Positions 1 to 7,925 of a DNA stretch of 24,706 bases are shown in pieces; positions within the stretch are counted from its first letter, which is position 1, and each line of letters starts with the position of its first letter. Source of the DNA: Gammaproteobacteria bacterium (lineage in GTDB: Bacteria > Pseudomonadota > Gammaproteobacteria > Steroidobacterales > Woeseiaceae). Both the position numbers and the translations under genes were made by a program. The DNA lies in assembly GCA_029881015.1 (NCBI GenBank), contig JAOUNK010000009.1, forward strand, positions 1 to 24,706, read 5' to 3'. The notes beneath the pieces are model-generated. The model did not search any database and was not told where the DNA came from. It saw only the letters and a list, made by a program, of their open reading frames with translations.

Positions 1-228
1 CGTCATGCTGTAATCGCCCGAAAGCGACAACTGGGGCAGGTAGGCACTGCGAGCCTGGGGTTTGGCCTCGAGCGCGGCCAGGCGCCTGGCCTCGGCTTCG
101 TGAATCTGCGGGTCACTCTGTAATGCTTGCTGGTAAATCTCCAGCAATGACGCGGCGTCGGCCGATACTGGAAGGGCGATGATGCAGCTCGCAAGCAATA
201 AGGCGTTGATATTTCGTAATTTATTCAT
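1..228 (-). CDS. tolC: TolC-family outer membrane protein, N-terminal part (runs off the window)
   Basis: Only the first 76 codons lie in the window; the gene continues past base 1. Reading from the ATG at 226-228 gives a signal peptide (MNKLRNINALLLASCIIALP, cleavage probably after VSADA), then a segment containing LLEIYQQALQSDPQI and ARSAYLPQLSLSGDYSMT. The pattern L-x-x-x-Y-x-x-A-L-x-x-D-P, followed by an A-x-x-x-LPQLSLSG stretch, is typical of the mature start of TolC-type efflux channels, trimeric outer membrane ducts for type I secretion and RND pumps. The pcm-like gene lies directly upstream on the same strand, an arrangement known in other gammaproteobacteria. Family assignment is strong; whether it is the housekeeping TolC or a paralogue cannot be told from 76 residues. 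Confidence 0.85.
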   Translation of the reverse strand, partial: MNKLRNINALLLASCIIALPVSADAASLLEIYQQALQSDPQIHEAEARRLAALEAKPQARSAYLPQLSLSGDYSMT

Positions 229-272
229 TTCTTACCGTTCCAGGTAGTGGCCCGCCGACGGGCGCTAGGTGT

Positions 273-286
273 TATAGTCTACTATA
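273..286. promoter_or_regulatory. AT-rich palindrome upstream of tolC
   Basis: TATAGT-CT-ACTATA is a perfect 6-bp inverted repeat with a 2-base spacer, about 45 bases ahead of the tolC start in otherwise GC-rich DNA. It could supply a -10-like hexamer on either strand, or be a dimeric repressor site. I see no convincing -35 at the right distance, so the promoter reading is tentative. Confidence 0.25.
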
Positions 287-291
287 TCACC

Positions 292-348
292 AAACCAGTT
301 GTGAAGATGCGCTTCAGGTCTTAGATGCAAGAGGCCGCTAACTGGTTT
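292..348 (-). other. Nested inverted repeats between pcm and tolC
   Basis: AAACCAGTT at 292-300 is the exact reverse complement of 340-348. Inside the 39-base loop is a second hairpin, TGAAG (302-306) with CTTCA (312-316). In the minus-strand transcript this structure lies just after the pcm stop codon and ahead of tolC. It lacks a U-tract, so it is not a standard intrinsic terminator. It could be an mRNA-stabilising or processing structure, or chance. Confidence 0.3.
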
Positions 349-356
349 CGTTTAAT

Positions 357-1007
357 TCAAAAAGAAAACTGTGGGGGCAGCGCACCGTGTACCAGCGGCG
401 CAAGGTCCGTCTCGAATAGTGACACGGTCTGCCAGTCGTGGTCATCCGTTCGCTCGATCAGTTTGGCCTGCATGGCCGGGCTGTCGCCGGTCACGACGAA
501 CAGGCGACCACCCGGGCCCAGGGCTTCCACGAAGCGCGGGTCGAACGACTGGACCGAACCGGTCACCGCGATTGCATCGAAAACGCCGTCCGGGAGTTCT
601 CTTGTGCCGTCCATCTGCAGCAACTCGACGTTGCCGATCCCCTCGTCGTCGAGCTTCGCGGATGCCGAGTCCACGAAGTCCGCGTAGATGTCGATACTCG
701 TGACGTGAGCCGCCAGGCGTGCGAGGCATGCCGTCATGAAGCCGCTGCCCGTCCCGATCTCAAGCACGTTCTCATTGCCGCGCAGACCCAGGGCCTGCAG
801 CAGGCGTCCCTCGAGCGTCGGCGTCATCATGTGTTCTCCATGCCCGATCGGGATCGCGACATCGGCGAAAGCCAGGGATTCGAAACCTGCCGGCACGAAG
901 TGTTCGCGCGGCAATTCCCTGAGCATCGTGAGAACATCTTCGTCGTAAACGTTCCAGCCACGAACCTGCTGGTTGACCATCTGCAGTCGTGCAAACTCGG
1001 TATTCAT
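357..1007 (-). CDS. pcm: Protein-L-isoaspartate O-methyltransferase-like SAM methyltransferase
   Basis: A 216-residue class I SAM-dependent methyltransferase of the PCMT family, which methylates isoaspartyl residues so that damaged proteins can be repaired. The N-terminus (MVNQQVRGWNV near 10-20, then a REHFVPAGF block) and the SAM-binding motif I, VLEIGTGSGFMTACLA near residue 81, are typical. Motif II-like LFVVTG follows near 190. The usual isoaspartate-binding segment (iSxPxxvaxM) reads IPIGHGEHMMTP here, so substrate specificity is less sure than the fold. ATG start, with a weak AGGTAAG ribosome site upstream. The tolC gene follows on the same strand after 128 bases, probably in one transcription unit. 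Divergent from the GGDEF/EAL gene across a 233-base gap. Confidence 0.85.
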   Translation of the reverse strand: MNTEFARLQMVNQQVRGWNVYDEDVLTMLRELPREHFVPAGFESLAFADVAIPIGHGEHMMTPTLEGRLLQALGLRGNENVLEIGTGSGFMTACLARLAAHVTSIDIYADFVDSASAKLDDEGIGNVELLQMDGTRELPDGVFDAIAVTGSVQSFDPRFVEALGPGGRLFVVTGDSPAMQAKLIERTDDHDWQTVSLFETDLAPLVHGALPPQFSF

Positions 1008-1168
1008 GTGTGTCTTACCTGTAACTCTATGAAACTAAGCAACTATCTATTTCGCTTTCGCATCTCGTGCGCGACGTGAAAAAGAACCTTATGACAGCCA
1101 GTTCGGAATTATGGTGAATCGCCGCGGTAGGCATAGTCTGCTGGGATATGCTTACCCGAAGATGCGTC

Positions 1169-1198
1169 TTGAGCCCTGAAAAAAAGCAATCATATCAA
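1169..1198 (+). promoter_or_regulatory. Candidate promoter for the GGDEF/EAL gene
   Basis: TTGAGC (1169-1174) and TATCAA (1193-1198) are separated by 18 bases and lie about 40 bases before the ATG at 1241. The match to sigma-70 hexamers is partial. The whole 233-base divergent gap (1008-1240) holds nothing else I can name; it has no c-di-GMP riboswitch core and no tRNA. Confidence 0.25.
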
Positions 1199-1240
1199 AT
1201 GATCCCCACCAAACTGTCTACGCAATAATTCGGGCTCTGG

Positions 1241-3568
1241 ATGACTTCCACGTTAACAATCATCGCGCTGGCAACCCTGGCCCTGGTGGCCACCGGGGCG
1301 AGCCTGTACCTGTGGACGACACGCCGGAAGATACTCGCTCGCGTCTCGCGACTCAACGTCGAAACACTGGAAGCATCGCGAGATGCATCTGTGGGCCACC
1401 GTCTCAGCATTCCGAACGATCCGGAAACGGCGCAACTCGCGCACACCGTCAATCGACTGTTCGATGCGCTCGGTGAGCGCGACGAAAAAATCCAGGGCCG
1501 GGATCGGCTGTTCAAGGACTTCGCACGAACTCTTCCCGAGATTGTCCTGATTCACACCGAGAAGATCCTCCTGGCCAACGAGTCGGCGGCCAGCCTTGTC
1601 GGGCTCGAGCCCGCGCAGCTGGTGGGCCGCGAGATTGCCGATCTCGTGAAGCCAGCCTACCGGGCATTGTTTCGCAAGACCGTCGCCAAGCGGCTGGCCG
1701 GTGAAAACGCGCCACGTCGCATCGAGATGCAGCTGATCAACGGCAACCAGACCGGGCTGTGGGTCGAGGCGCAGAGCTCGAATATCGAATTCCAGGGGCG
1801 CAAGGCGATCCTGACCGTCGCACGCGACGTCAGTCACCGCAAGAGCCTCGAGGTCTCGTTGTCGCGCAGCAAGCGCCAGGCCCAGTACACGCTCGAGTCG
1901 ATCTCCGAGGGCGTAATCACTACGGACAACGATGGCCGTATCGATTACATGAACCTCGCGGCAGAGACGCTGCTCGGCACCAATCGCGACGATGCGTCGG
2001 GCCATCGTATTGGCGAACTGTTCAAACTGGTCGATGATGCCGATCGTCGCCCGCTTGGCGACCCGGTCGAGCGCTGCCTCGCCATGCGGCGCCGGGTCAA
2101 CATGGGTCGTCGCGCCGTCCTGGTCACGGTTGACGGCGAACACGAACACTCCGTGGAGCTTACGGCCTCACCCGTACGCGGGCCGAGCAACAGCATTTCC
2201 GGCACGGTCGTCGTCTTCCACGATGTCAGCGAGTTGCGCGGACTGACGCGCAAGATGTCCTACCAGGCAACCCACGATCCGCTGACCGGCCTGATCAATC
2301 GACGAGAATTCGAGCGCCGCCTCGATGAGGCGATGGATTCCGCACATGCCGACGAAGCGGTGCACATGTTGTTCTACATGGACCTGGATCGATTCAAGGC
2401 CGTTAACGACAGTTGCGGTCACATGGCGGGCGACAACATGCTTCGCGAGGTTGCCGCGCTGATCAAGGACCAGGTTCGTGACTCGGACTTCGTCGGTCGT
2501 CTCGGCGGCGATGAATTCGGGGCGCTGCTGATAGGCTGCCCGATTGTCAAGGCGCGCCAGATTGCGACCGACATATGCAATGCCGTCGCCGACTACCGCT
2601 TCGTGTGGAAAGACAAGATCTTCAACATTGGTATTTCGGTTGGTCTCGTCGAGATTTCTCACGCGAGCGGTACCCTGCAGGATGTCATGAGTGCCGCGGA
2701 TTCTGCCTGCTACATGGCAAAGCAGCAGGGCAGGGGGCAGGTGCATATTTACTCGGCCCGCGACGAAGCCATTGCGCGCGAGCGAGGCGATATTCAGTGG
2801 CTGCGCCACCTGCAGACCGCTTTGCACGAAGACAGTTTCGAGCTGGCGATACAGCCCATCATCGCCATGCGCGGCGGGAGCGACTCCGGCCCCGCGGTCG
2901 AAGTCCTGATTCGACTCAACGACGGGCGCGGTCGCTCCACGGATTCCGCCGAGTTCCTGAGGCCGGCCGAGCGCTACCAGATGATGCCGCAGATCGATCG
3001 CTGGGTAGTCAATGCAACGCTGGCCGCTATTTCAGGTGGCGAGATCAAGCTTCCGGGCCACCGCAGTTGCGCGATCAATCTCTCCGGGCAGACGCTCGGC
3101 GACGAAGCGTTTCTCGGCTTCGTGGTGGATGTGCTCGATCGTTCGGGTGTGGCACCGTCGGCAATCTGTTTCGAAGTCACCGAAGGCGCCATCCTGTCGA
3201 ACGTGCAGCAGGCACAGCGGTTCATCGAGGTTCTGCATGGTATCGGCTGTGAGTTTTCGCTCGATGACTTCGGCAGCGGACTCGGCTCGTTCTCGAGCCT
3301 CAAGCACCTGCCGATCGACTACCTGAAGATTGACGGAACCTACACACGCAACCTGCAAACGGACCTCGTCAACCAGGAAATGGTTGCCGCGATGATCAAG
3401 CTCGCCCGCACGATGGAGTTCCAGATCGTGGCTGAACAGGTTGAGCACCAGGATGACTTCGACTGGTTGCGAGATGTGGGCGTGGACTTCGTGCAGGGGC
3501 GCTTCATCGAGGCGCCGGCCTTGCTCGGCACCGGCAATACCGGGACGTACCGGGTTCTCAATTCCTAG
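1241..3568 (+). CDS. Membrane-anchored PAS-PAS-GGDEF-EAL cyclic-di-GMP protein
   Basis: A 775-residue signalling protein expected to make and/or degrade c-di-GMP at the inner membrane. Order: one N-terminal transmembrane helix (about 5-25), a linker, PAS domain 1 (about 90-200, ending TVARDVSHRKSLE), PAS domain 2 (about 213-333, ending VVFHDVSELR), GGDEF (about 340-505) and EAL (about 515-765). The cyclase signature GGDEF (422-426) is intact, with an inhibitory I-site R413-D-S-D416 five residues before it. In the EAL domain the signature is EVL (E554), and the expected acidic and other ligands are visible: N613, E645, D675-D676, K696, E732 and Q752. Both domains therefore look potentially active. 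The ATG at 1241 has no clear Shine-Dalgarno, but the membrane helix starts at once, which supports it. Single gene, ended by the terminator at 3689-3715. Confidence 0.93.
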   Translation: MTSTLTIIALATLALVATGASLYLWTTRRKILARVSRLNVETLEASRDASVGHRLSIPNDPETAQLAHTVNRLFDALGERDEKIQGRDRLFKDFARTLPEIVLIHTEKILLANESAASLVGLEPAQLVGREIADLVKPAYRALFRKTVAKRLAGENAPRRIEMQLINGNQTGLWVEAQSSNIEFQGRKAILTVARDVSHRKSLEVSLSRSKRQAQYTLESISEGVITTDNDGRIDYMNLAAETLLGTNRDDASGHRIGELFKLVDDADRRPLGDPVERCLAMRRRVNMGRRAVLVTVDGEHEHSVELTASPVRGPSNSISGTVVVFHDVSELRGLTRKMSYQATHDPLTGLINRREFERRLDEAMDSAHADEAVHMLFYMDLDRFKAVNDSCGHMAGDNMLREVAALIKDQVRDSDFVGRLGGDEFGALLIGCPIVKARQIATDICNAVADYRFVWKDKIFNIGISVGLVEISHASGTLQDVMSAADSACYMAKQQGRGQVHIYSARDEAIARERGDIQWLRHLQTALHEDSFELAIQPIIAMRGGSDSGPAVEVLIRLNDGRGRSTDSAEFLRPAERYQMMPQIDRWVVNATLAAISGGEIKLPGHRSCAINLSGQTLGDEAFLGFVVDVLDRSGVAPSAICFEVTEGAILSNVQQAQRFIEVLHGIGCEFSLDDFGSGLGSFSSLKHLPIDYLKIDGTYTRNLQTDLVNQEMVAAMIKLARTMEFQIVAEQVEHQDDFDWLRDVGVDFVQGRFIEAPALLGTGNTGTYRVLNS

Positions 3569-3682
3569 TCCGCTACTCGCTGTTCCAAGCGGCTATTTCG
3601 GGACGCGCATCGTTTCCCTGATCGTTTTAGGTTCGCGACGATCGTGAACGTCGTTCGTCGATGGCCATAGTCTACAGGTAAC

Positions 3683-3715
3683 AAAAAAGCCGCTGGACGA
3701 ATCCAGCGGCTTTTT
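3683..3715. terminator. Bidirectional intrinsic terminator
   Basis: A perfect 9-bp stem, GCCGCTGGA (3689-3697) with TCCAGCGGC (3702-3710), closes a CGAA tetraloop. It is followed by TTTTT on the plus strand and preceded by AAAAAA (3683-3688), which is a U-tract for minus-strand RNA. It lies between the converging ends of the GGDEF/EAL gene and hppA and can stop both. Confidence 0.92.
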
Positions 3716-3736
3716 CTTTTCCTTCAGGTTGACGTC

Positions 3737-5779
3737 TTAGCCAACCAGCAGCGGGACCATCAGCAGCGCTACGATGTTGATGATCTTGATCAGCGGGTTG
3801 ATCGCCGGACCGGCCGTATCCTTGTACGGATCGCCGACGGTGTCGCCCGTGACGGCAGCCTTGTGGGCGTCAGAGCCCTTGCCGCCGCAGTTGCCGTCTT
3901 CGATGTATTTCTTGGCGTTGTCCCAGGCACCACCACCGGCGGTCATCGAGATAGCGACGAACAGACCCGTGACGATTGTGCCCAGGAGCAGGCCGCCCAG
4001 GGCCTCAACGCCCAGGGTGAAACCAACGATCAGCGGCACAGCGATCGGCAGCAGCGACGGTATGACCATTTCCTTGATTGCGGCCTTGGTCAGCAGGTCG
4101 ACAGCGCGGCTGTAATCCGGCTTGCCCGTACCTTCCATGATGCCTTCGATCTCGCGGAACTGGCGACGTACTTCTTCGACCACGGCACCGGCTGCGCGGC
4201 CAACGGCTTCCATGGCCATGGCGCCGAACAGGTACGGTACGAGGCCGCCGATGAACAGGCCGATAATGACGCGGTAATCGTTGAGCAGGAACGTCACGTC
4301 CATGCCCGCCGTGACCAGCGCGTTGTTGTAGTCCGCGAACAGTACGAGTGCTGCGAGGCCGGCCGAGCCAATGGCGTAGCCCTTGGTGACGGCCTTGGTC
4401 GTGTTGCCAACGGCATCGAGCTGATCCGTGATCTTGCGAATCTCGGGCGGCAGTTCGGCCATCTCGGCGACACCACCGGCGTTGTCCGTGATCGGCCCGA
4501 AGGCGTCGAGCGCAACGATGACACCGGTCATCGACAACATGGTCGTTGCGGCGATGGCGATGTTGTAAAGGCCGCCATACGCAACGCCTTCCGGCGCAAG
4601 CTGGAACGCGCCCCAGATGCTGGCGCAGACGGCCAGTACCGGCAGTGCCGTCGCTTTCATCGAAATACCGAGGCCTGCAATGATGTTGGTTGCGTCACCC
4701 GTGAGCGATGCGTTCGCAATCGTTCTTACCGGCTTGAAGTCCGTACCGGTGTAGTACTCGGTGATGACCACCATTGCAGCCGTCAGCGCGAGTCCGATCA
4801 GCGAGGAGTAATAGATATTCATGGCTGCGCCTGTGCTGCCCATCATCATCTTGGTGACGAAGTAGAAAGCAACAGCCGCCAGCAAGCCGGAGACGATCAT
4901 GCCCTTGTACAGAGCGCCCATGACTTTGCCGCCGTCGGATGTCTTGACGAAGAACGTGCCGAGAATCGAAGCGACGATCGAAACCGCACCCAGTACCAGC
5001 GGATACAGGACCGCCTGGTTACCGTAGGCAACAACGAGACTGCCGAGCAGCATGGTTGCGATAATCGTAACAGCGTAGGTCTCGAACAGGTCAGCGGCCA
5101 TACCGGCGCAGTCACCGACATTGTCACCAACATTGTCGGCGATAACGCCCGGGTTACGGGGGTCGTCTTCGGGGATGCCTGCTTCGACCTTGCCGACCAG
5201 GTCGGCGCCGACGTCAGCACCCTTGGTGAAGATGCCGCCACCGAGTCGCGCGAAGATCGAGATCAGCGAACCGCCGAAGGCGAGGCCGACCAGGGCATGG
5301 ATGGCGTGATCGACGGTCGAGCCCATCCTCAGCATGATCGTGTAGTAACCGGCAACGCCGAGCAGGCCAAGGCCGACGACGAGCATGCCCGTGATGGCGC
5401 CGCCCTTGAAAGCGATATTCAGTGCCGGGTTCACGCCCTTGGTCGCCGCCTCGGCGGTACGCGTGTTGGCGCGTACCGAGACGAACATGCCGATGTAACC
5501 GGCAAGGCCTGAAAAGACAGCGCCGATCACAAAGCCGATCGCCGTCGCCCAATCCAGTGCGAAACCAAGAACCAGCGCAAGCACGACGCCGACCATGCCA
5601 ATGGTCATGTACTGGCGATCCATGTAGGCCTTGGCACCTTCCTGGATTGCCGCGCCGATTTCCTGCATGCGGGCGTTGCCTGCAGGCTGCTTGAGAACCC
5701 ACTGTGTAGTGACCACTCCGAACAGGATGGCGAGTCCGCCAGCACCAATCGAGAGCCACAGGGCTAACTCTTCAGACAT
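3737..5779 (-). CDS. hppA: Membrane-bound proton-translocating pyrophosphatase, K+-independent type
   Basis: A 680-residue integral membrane pyrophosphatase with many hydrophobic helices, which hydrolyses PPi to phosphate and pumps ions across the inner membrane. Hallmarks: DVGADLVGKVE (189-199), the acidic stretch DNVGDNVGDCAGMAADLF (215-232), FGPITDNAGG (427-436) and GDTVGDPYKDTAGPAINP (645-662). In GNTTKAVTKG (458-467), K462 and T465 occupy the positions where K+-dependent enzymes have Ala and Gly; the lysine is known to replace the potassium requirement, so this should be a K+-insensitive H+ pump. A good AGGAG (5787-5791) sits 7 bases before the ATG. It follows pfp on the same strand after 133 bases, so co-transcription is likely. 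Its 3' end meets the terminator at 3683-3715. Confidence 0.97.
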   Translation of the reverse strand: MSEELALWLSIGAGGLAILFGVVTTQWVLKQPAGNARMQEIGAAIQEGAKAYMDRQYMTIGMVGVVLALVLGFALDWATAIGFVIGAVFSGLAGYIGMFVSVRANTRTAEAATKGVNPALNIAFKGGAITGMLVVGLGLLGVAGYYTIMLRMGSTVDHAIHALVGLAFGGSLISIFARLGGGIFTKGADVGADLVGKVEAGIPEDDPRNPGVIADNVGDNVGDCAGMAADLFETYAVTIIATMLLGSLVVAYGNQAVLYPLVLGAVSIVASILGTFFVKTSDGGKVMGALYKGMIVSGLLAAVAFYFVTKMMMGSTGAAMNIYYSSLIGLALTAAMVVITEYYTGTDFKPVRTIANASLTGDATNIIAGLGISMKATALPVLAVCASIWGAFQLAPEGVAYGGLYNIAIAATTMLSMTGVIVALDAFGPITDNAGGVAEMAELPPEIRKITDQLDAVGNTTKAVTKGYAIGSAGLAALVLFADYNNALVTAGMDVTFLLNDYRVIIGLFIGGLVPYLFGAMAMEAVGRAAGAVVEEVRRQFREIEGIMEGTGKPDYSRAVDLLTKAAIKEMVIPSLLPIAVPLIVGFTLGVEALGGLLLGTIVTGLFVAISMTAGGGAWDNAKKYIEDGNCGGKGSDAHKAAVTGDTVGDPYKDTAGPAINPLIKIINIVALLMVPLLVG

Positions 5780-5892
5780 CAGATATCTCCTGACTGTTAT
5801 TATTTAAGTGTCAAACGCTACCGCAGGCACAAGCCGCTCTGGCGAGCGCAAGCATGCGTTCGATGGTGAAAATCCCCAATAGAATTGTTTTT

Positions 5893-5905
5893 CCGGCTGA
5901 GCCGG
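5893..5905 (-). other. Short hairpin in the pfp-hppA gap
   Basis: CCGGC-TGA-GCCGG forms a tight 5-bp hairpin 7 bases after the pfp stop codon in the minus-strand transcript. The run of T lies on the plus strand, so minus-strand RNA reads A after the hairpin and this is not a terminator for pfp. It could modestly affect pfp mRNA ends; the rest of the 133-base gap shows nothing certain. Confidence 0.25.
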
Positions 5906-5912
5906 CCGCGAA

Positions 5913-7175
5913 TCATACCACAAATTTGGTGCCAATCTTTGGCTTCACCGGGCGCATTTTCAGCCGGGCGGTTTTTGGTAAGCCATTGATATATGGAGGG
6001 TAATTCTCTCCCTTGATCAGGGGCTCGAGGTAACGGCGGCAGGCGGCCGTGATGCCGAAGCCGTCCTTGGTGATGTAACTCTTGGGCAGCATTTTTTCCT
6101 TGTTCGCGATGCGACCCAGCGGCGCCGCATCGATTTTCCAGCGATAGGGTTTGTCCGCCAGGCGCTTGATCACGGGCATGATGGCCGTCTTACCCTGGAT
6201 GGCGTACTCGACCGCCGCCTTGCCGACCGCGTAAGCCTGCCTGACGTCCGTGTCCGAGGCGATGTGCCGGGCCGAACGCTGCAGGTAGTCGGCGATCGCG
6301 TAGTGATACTTGAGTCCGAGGTTGTCGCGGACCATCTGGGCAACGACGGGCGCCACGCCGCCGAGCTGCGCGTGGCCGAAGGCATCGCGCGTGCCCTGGT
6401 CGGCCAGGAACTTGCCGTTAGCATACTGGGCGCCTTCGCTGACGACGATCACGCAGTAGCCATAGTTCGCGACGCATTGCCGTACCTTCTTCAGGAACTC
6501 GCGTGTCTTGAACGGGACTTCCGGGAACAGGATGATGTGCGGCGCGTCGGCGGGTGTTTTGCCGGCGAGGCCGCCTGCTGCAGCGATCCAGCCCGCGTGA
6601 CGCCCCATCACCTCGAGCACGAATACCTTGGTCGACGTCTCGGCCATCGACGCAACGTCCATGGCGGCTTCCTGGGTGGAAACGGCGACGTACTTCGCGA
6701 CCGAGCCGAACCCCGGGCAGGTGTCCGTGATCGGCAGGTCGTTGTCGACGGTCTTGGGGATGCCGAGGCAGGTCACGGGGAAACCCATCTTCCTGGAAAT
6801 CTGCGACACCTTGTGCGCCGTATCCATGGAGTCGTTGCCGCCGTTGTAGAAGAAGTAGCCGATGTCGTGAGCCCTGAAGACCTCGATGAGGCGCTCGTAC
6901 TCGGCGCGGTTTTCCTCGATGCCCTTCAACTTGTACCTGGCCGACCCGAAAGCGCCGCCCGGCGTGTGCATCAAGGCGGCAATGGCCGCTGCGCTTTCCT
7001 TGCCGGTATCGACCATGTTCTCTGTCAGTGCCCCGATAATGCCGTTGCGGCCGGCATAGACATTGGCGATCTTGCCGGGGTACTTGCGCGCTGTTTCGAT
7101 GACGCCGCAGGCCGATGCATTGATGACGGCGGTGACACCGCCCGACTGGGCATAGAACGCGTTCATTGCAGACAT
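5913..7175 (-). CDS. pfp: Pyrophosphate-dependent 6-phosphofructokinase
   Basis: A 420-residue phosphofructokinase that reversibly converts fructose 6-phosphate and PPi to fructose 1,6-bisphosphate and phosphate. The N-terminal QSGGVTAVINAS matches the phosphate-binding loop. The donor is indicated by GGND (112-115), where D115 takes the place of the glycine of ATP enzymes, and by the lysine in PKTVDND (140-146); both are hallmarks of PPi use. MGRHAGW (190-196) binds the sugar phosphate. ATG at 7175 with AGGA about 10 bases upstream; an in-frame ATG three codons later is an alternative. It precedes hppA on the same strand and is divergent from adk. Confidence 0.96.
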   Translation of the reverse strand: MSAMNAFYAQSGGVTAVINASACGVIETARKYPGKIANVYAGRNGIIGALTENMVDTGKESAAAIAALMHTPGGAFGSARYKLKGIEENRAEYERLIEVFRAHDIGYFFYNGGNDSMDTAHKVSQISRKMGFPVTCLGIPKTVDNDLPITDTCPGFGSVAKYVAVSTQEAAMDVASMAETSTKVFVLEVMGRHAGWIAAAGGLAGKTPADAPHIILFPEVPFKTREFLKKVRQCVANYGYCVIVVSEGAQYANGKFLADQGTRDAFGHAQLGGVAPVVAQMVRDNLGLKYHYAIADYLQRSARHIASDTDVRQAYAVGKAAVEYAIQGKTAIMPVIKRLADKPYRWKIDAAPLGRIANKEKMLPKSYITKDGFGITAACRRYLEPLIKGENYPPYINGLPKTARLKMRPVKPKIGTKFVV

Positions 7176-7224
7176 GGTTCGATTCCTGTTTCGCTTGGTG
7201 GAAAGGTCGCAAGGATACCTCGCA

Positions 7225-7253
7225 TTGACGGCAAAGTCCTTTGCGAGTAGCGT
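7225..7253 (+). promoter_or_regulatory. Candidate adk promoter with a palindrome in its spacer
   Basis: TTGACG (7225-7230) is a 5/6 match to a -35 box and is followed after 17 bases by TAGCGT (7248-7253), a poor -10. The spacer holds GCAAAG-TC-CTTTGC (7231-7244), a perfect 6-bp inverted repeat that could be an operator. It lies in the 111-base gap between the divergent pfp and adk genes. Confidence 0.3.
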
Positions 7254-7286
7254 ACTTCGCCCTGATTATTTCCATGAGACAGAGCA

Positions 7287-7925
7287 ATGCGAATAGTACT
7301 TCTTGGCGCGCCCGGATCCGGCAAGGGAACCCAGGCAAAGAAACTGATGGCCGACAGGAATATTCCGCAGATATCGACTGGCGACATGCTGCGCGAGGCG
7401 GTGGCCAATGGCACGCGCTTCGGTCTCAAAGCCAGGTCCATCATGGAGGCCGGCAACCTCGTGCCCGATGAAGTCGTGCTCGGCATTATCAGCGAGCGCC
7501 TGAGCCAGCCCGACACACAGGACGGTTTTGTTCTCGATGGATTTCCGCGGACGACGCAGCAGGCGCTGGATCTCGAGGAGCTCCTCGACCAGATGGGTAC
7601 GCCGCTCGACACCGCCGTTCTCATGGATGTCGATCTCGACATTCTCATGAAGCGCCTGACCGGTCGCCGTACCTGCTCGCTCACAGGCAAGTTGCTGAAC
7701 GTCTACTTTTCCTCGCAGGAAGAGATTGATGAATGCAGGAGCGCGGGCGGCGAACTGATCCAGCGCGAGGACGACAACGAAGAGACGATCGGCAATCGCC
7801 TGGACGTCTACCGCGAAAGCACGGAACCGTTGATCGAGTTCTACAGGGAACGGGACAAGCTGACGACGATCAACGCGGAAGGCACCATCGACGAGGTGTA
7901 TGAGCGCCTGACCGCCGCGCTCTAG
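7287..7925 (+). CDS. adk: Adenylate kinase
   Basis: A 212-residue cytoplasmic adenylate kinase (AMP + ATP to 2 ADP). It has the P-loop GAPGSGKGT (7-15), the AMP-binding STGDMLR (30-36), DGFPRT (84-89), a long-form LID domain (about 123-162) and the RxDDNEETI segment (160-168). In the LID the four classical metal positions are C130, T133, C150 and A153, so half of a zinc knuckle is retained. The start is the ATG at 7287; an ATG at 7274 is out of frame and the ribosome site is weak. Downstream, rnd converges on it. Next to the PPi-linked pfp-hppA genes it fits adenylate and PPi balancing. Confidence 0.97.
   Translation: MRIVLLGAPGSGKGTQAKKLMADRNIPQISTGDMLREAVANGTRFGLKARSIMEAGNLVPDEVVLGIISERLSQPDTQDGFVLDGFPRTTQQALDLEELLDQMGTPLDTAVLMDVDLDILMKRLTGRRTCSLTGKLLNVYFSSQEEIDECRSAGGELIQREDDNEETIGNRLDVYRESTEPLIEFYRERDKLTTINAEGTIDEVYERLTAAL

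Noticed and set aside
1008..1240. c-di-GMP (GEMM) riboswitch ahead of the GGDEF/EAL gene
   Set aside because: The conserved GEMM segments are not present; only a weak promoter candidate is seen.
3863..5512. Long open frame on the plus strand opposite hppA
   Set aside because: It is antisense to an unmistakable H+-pyrophosphatase; its Arg/Asp/His-rich, low-complexity translation is typical of a GC-rich shadow frame.
5893..5905. Intrinsic terminator after pfp
   Set aside because: The T-run is on the wrong side of the hairpin for minus-strand transcription, so pfp and hppA are not separated by it.
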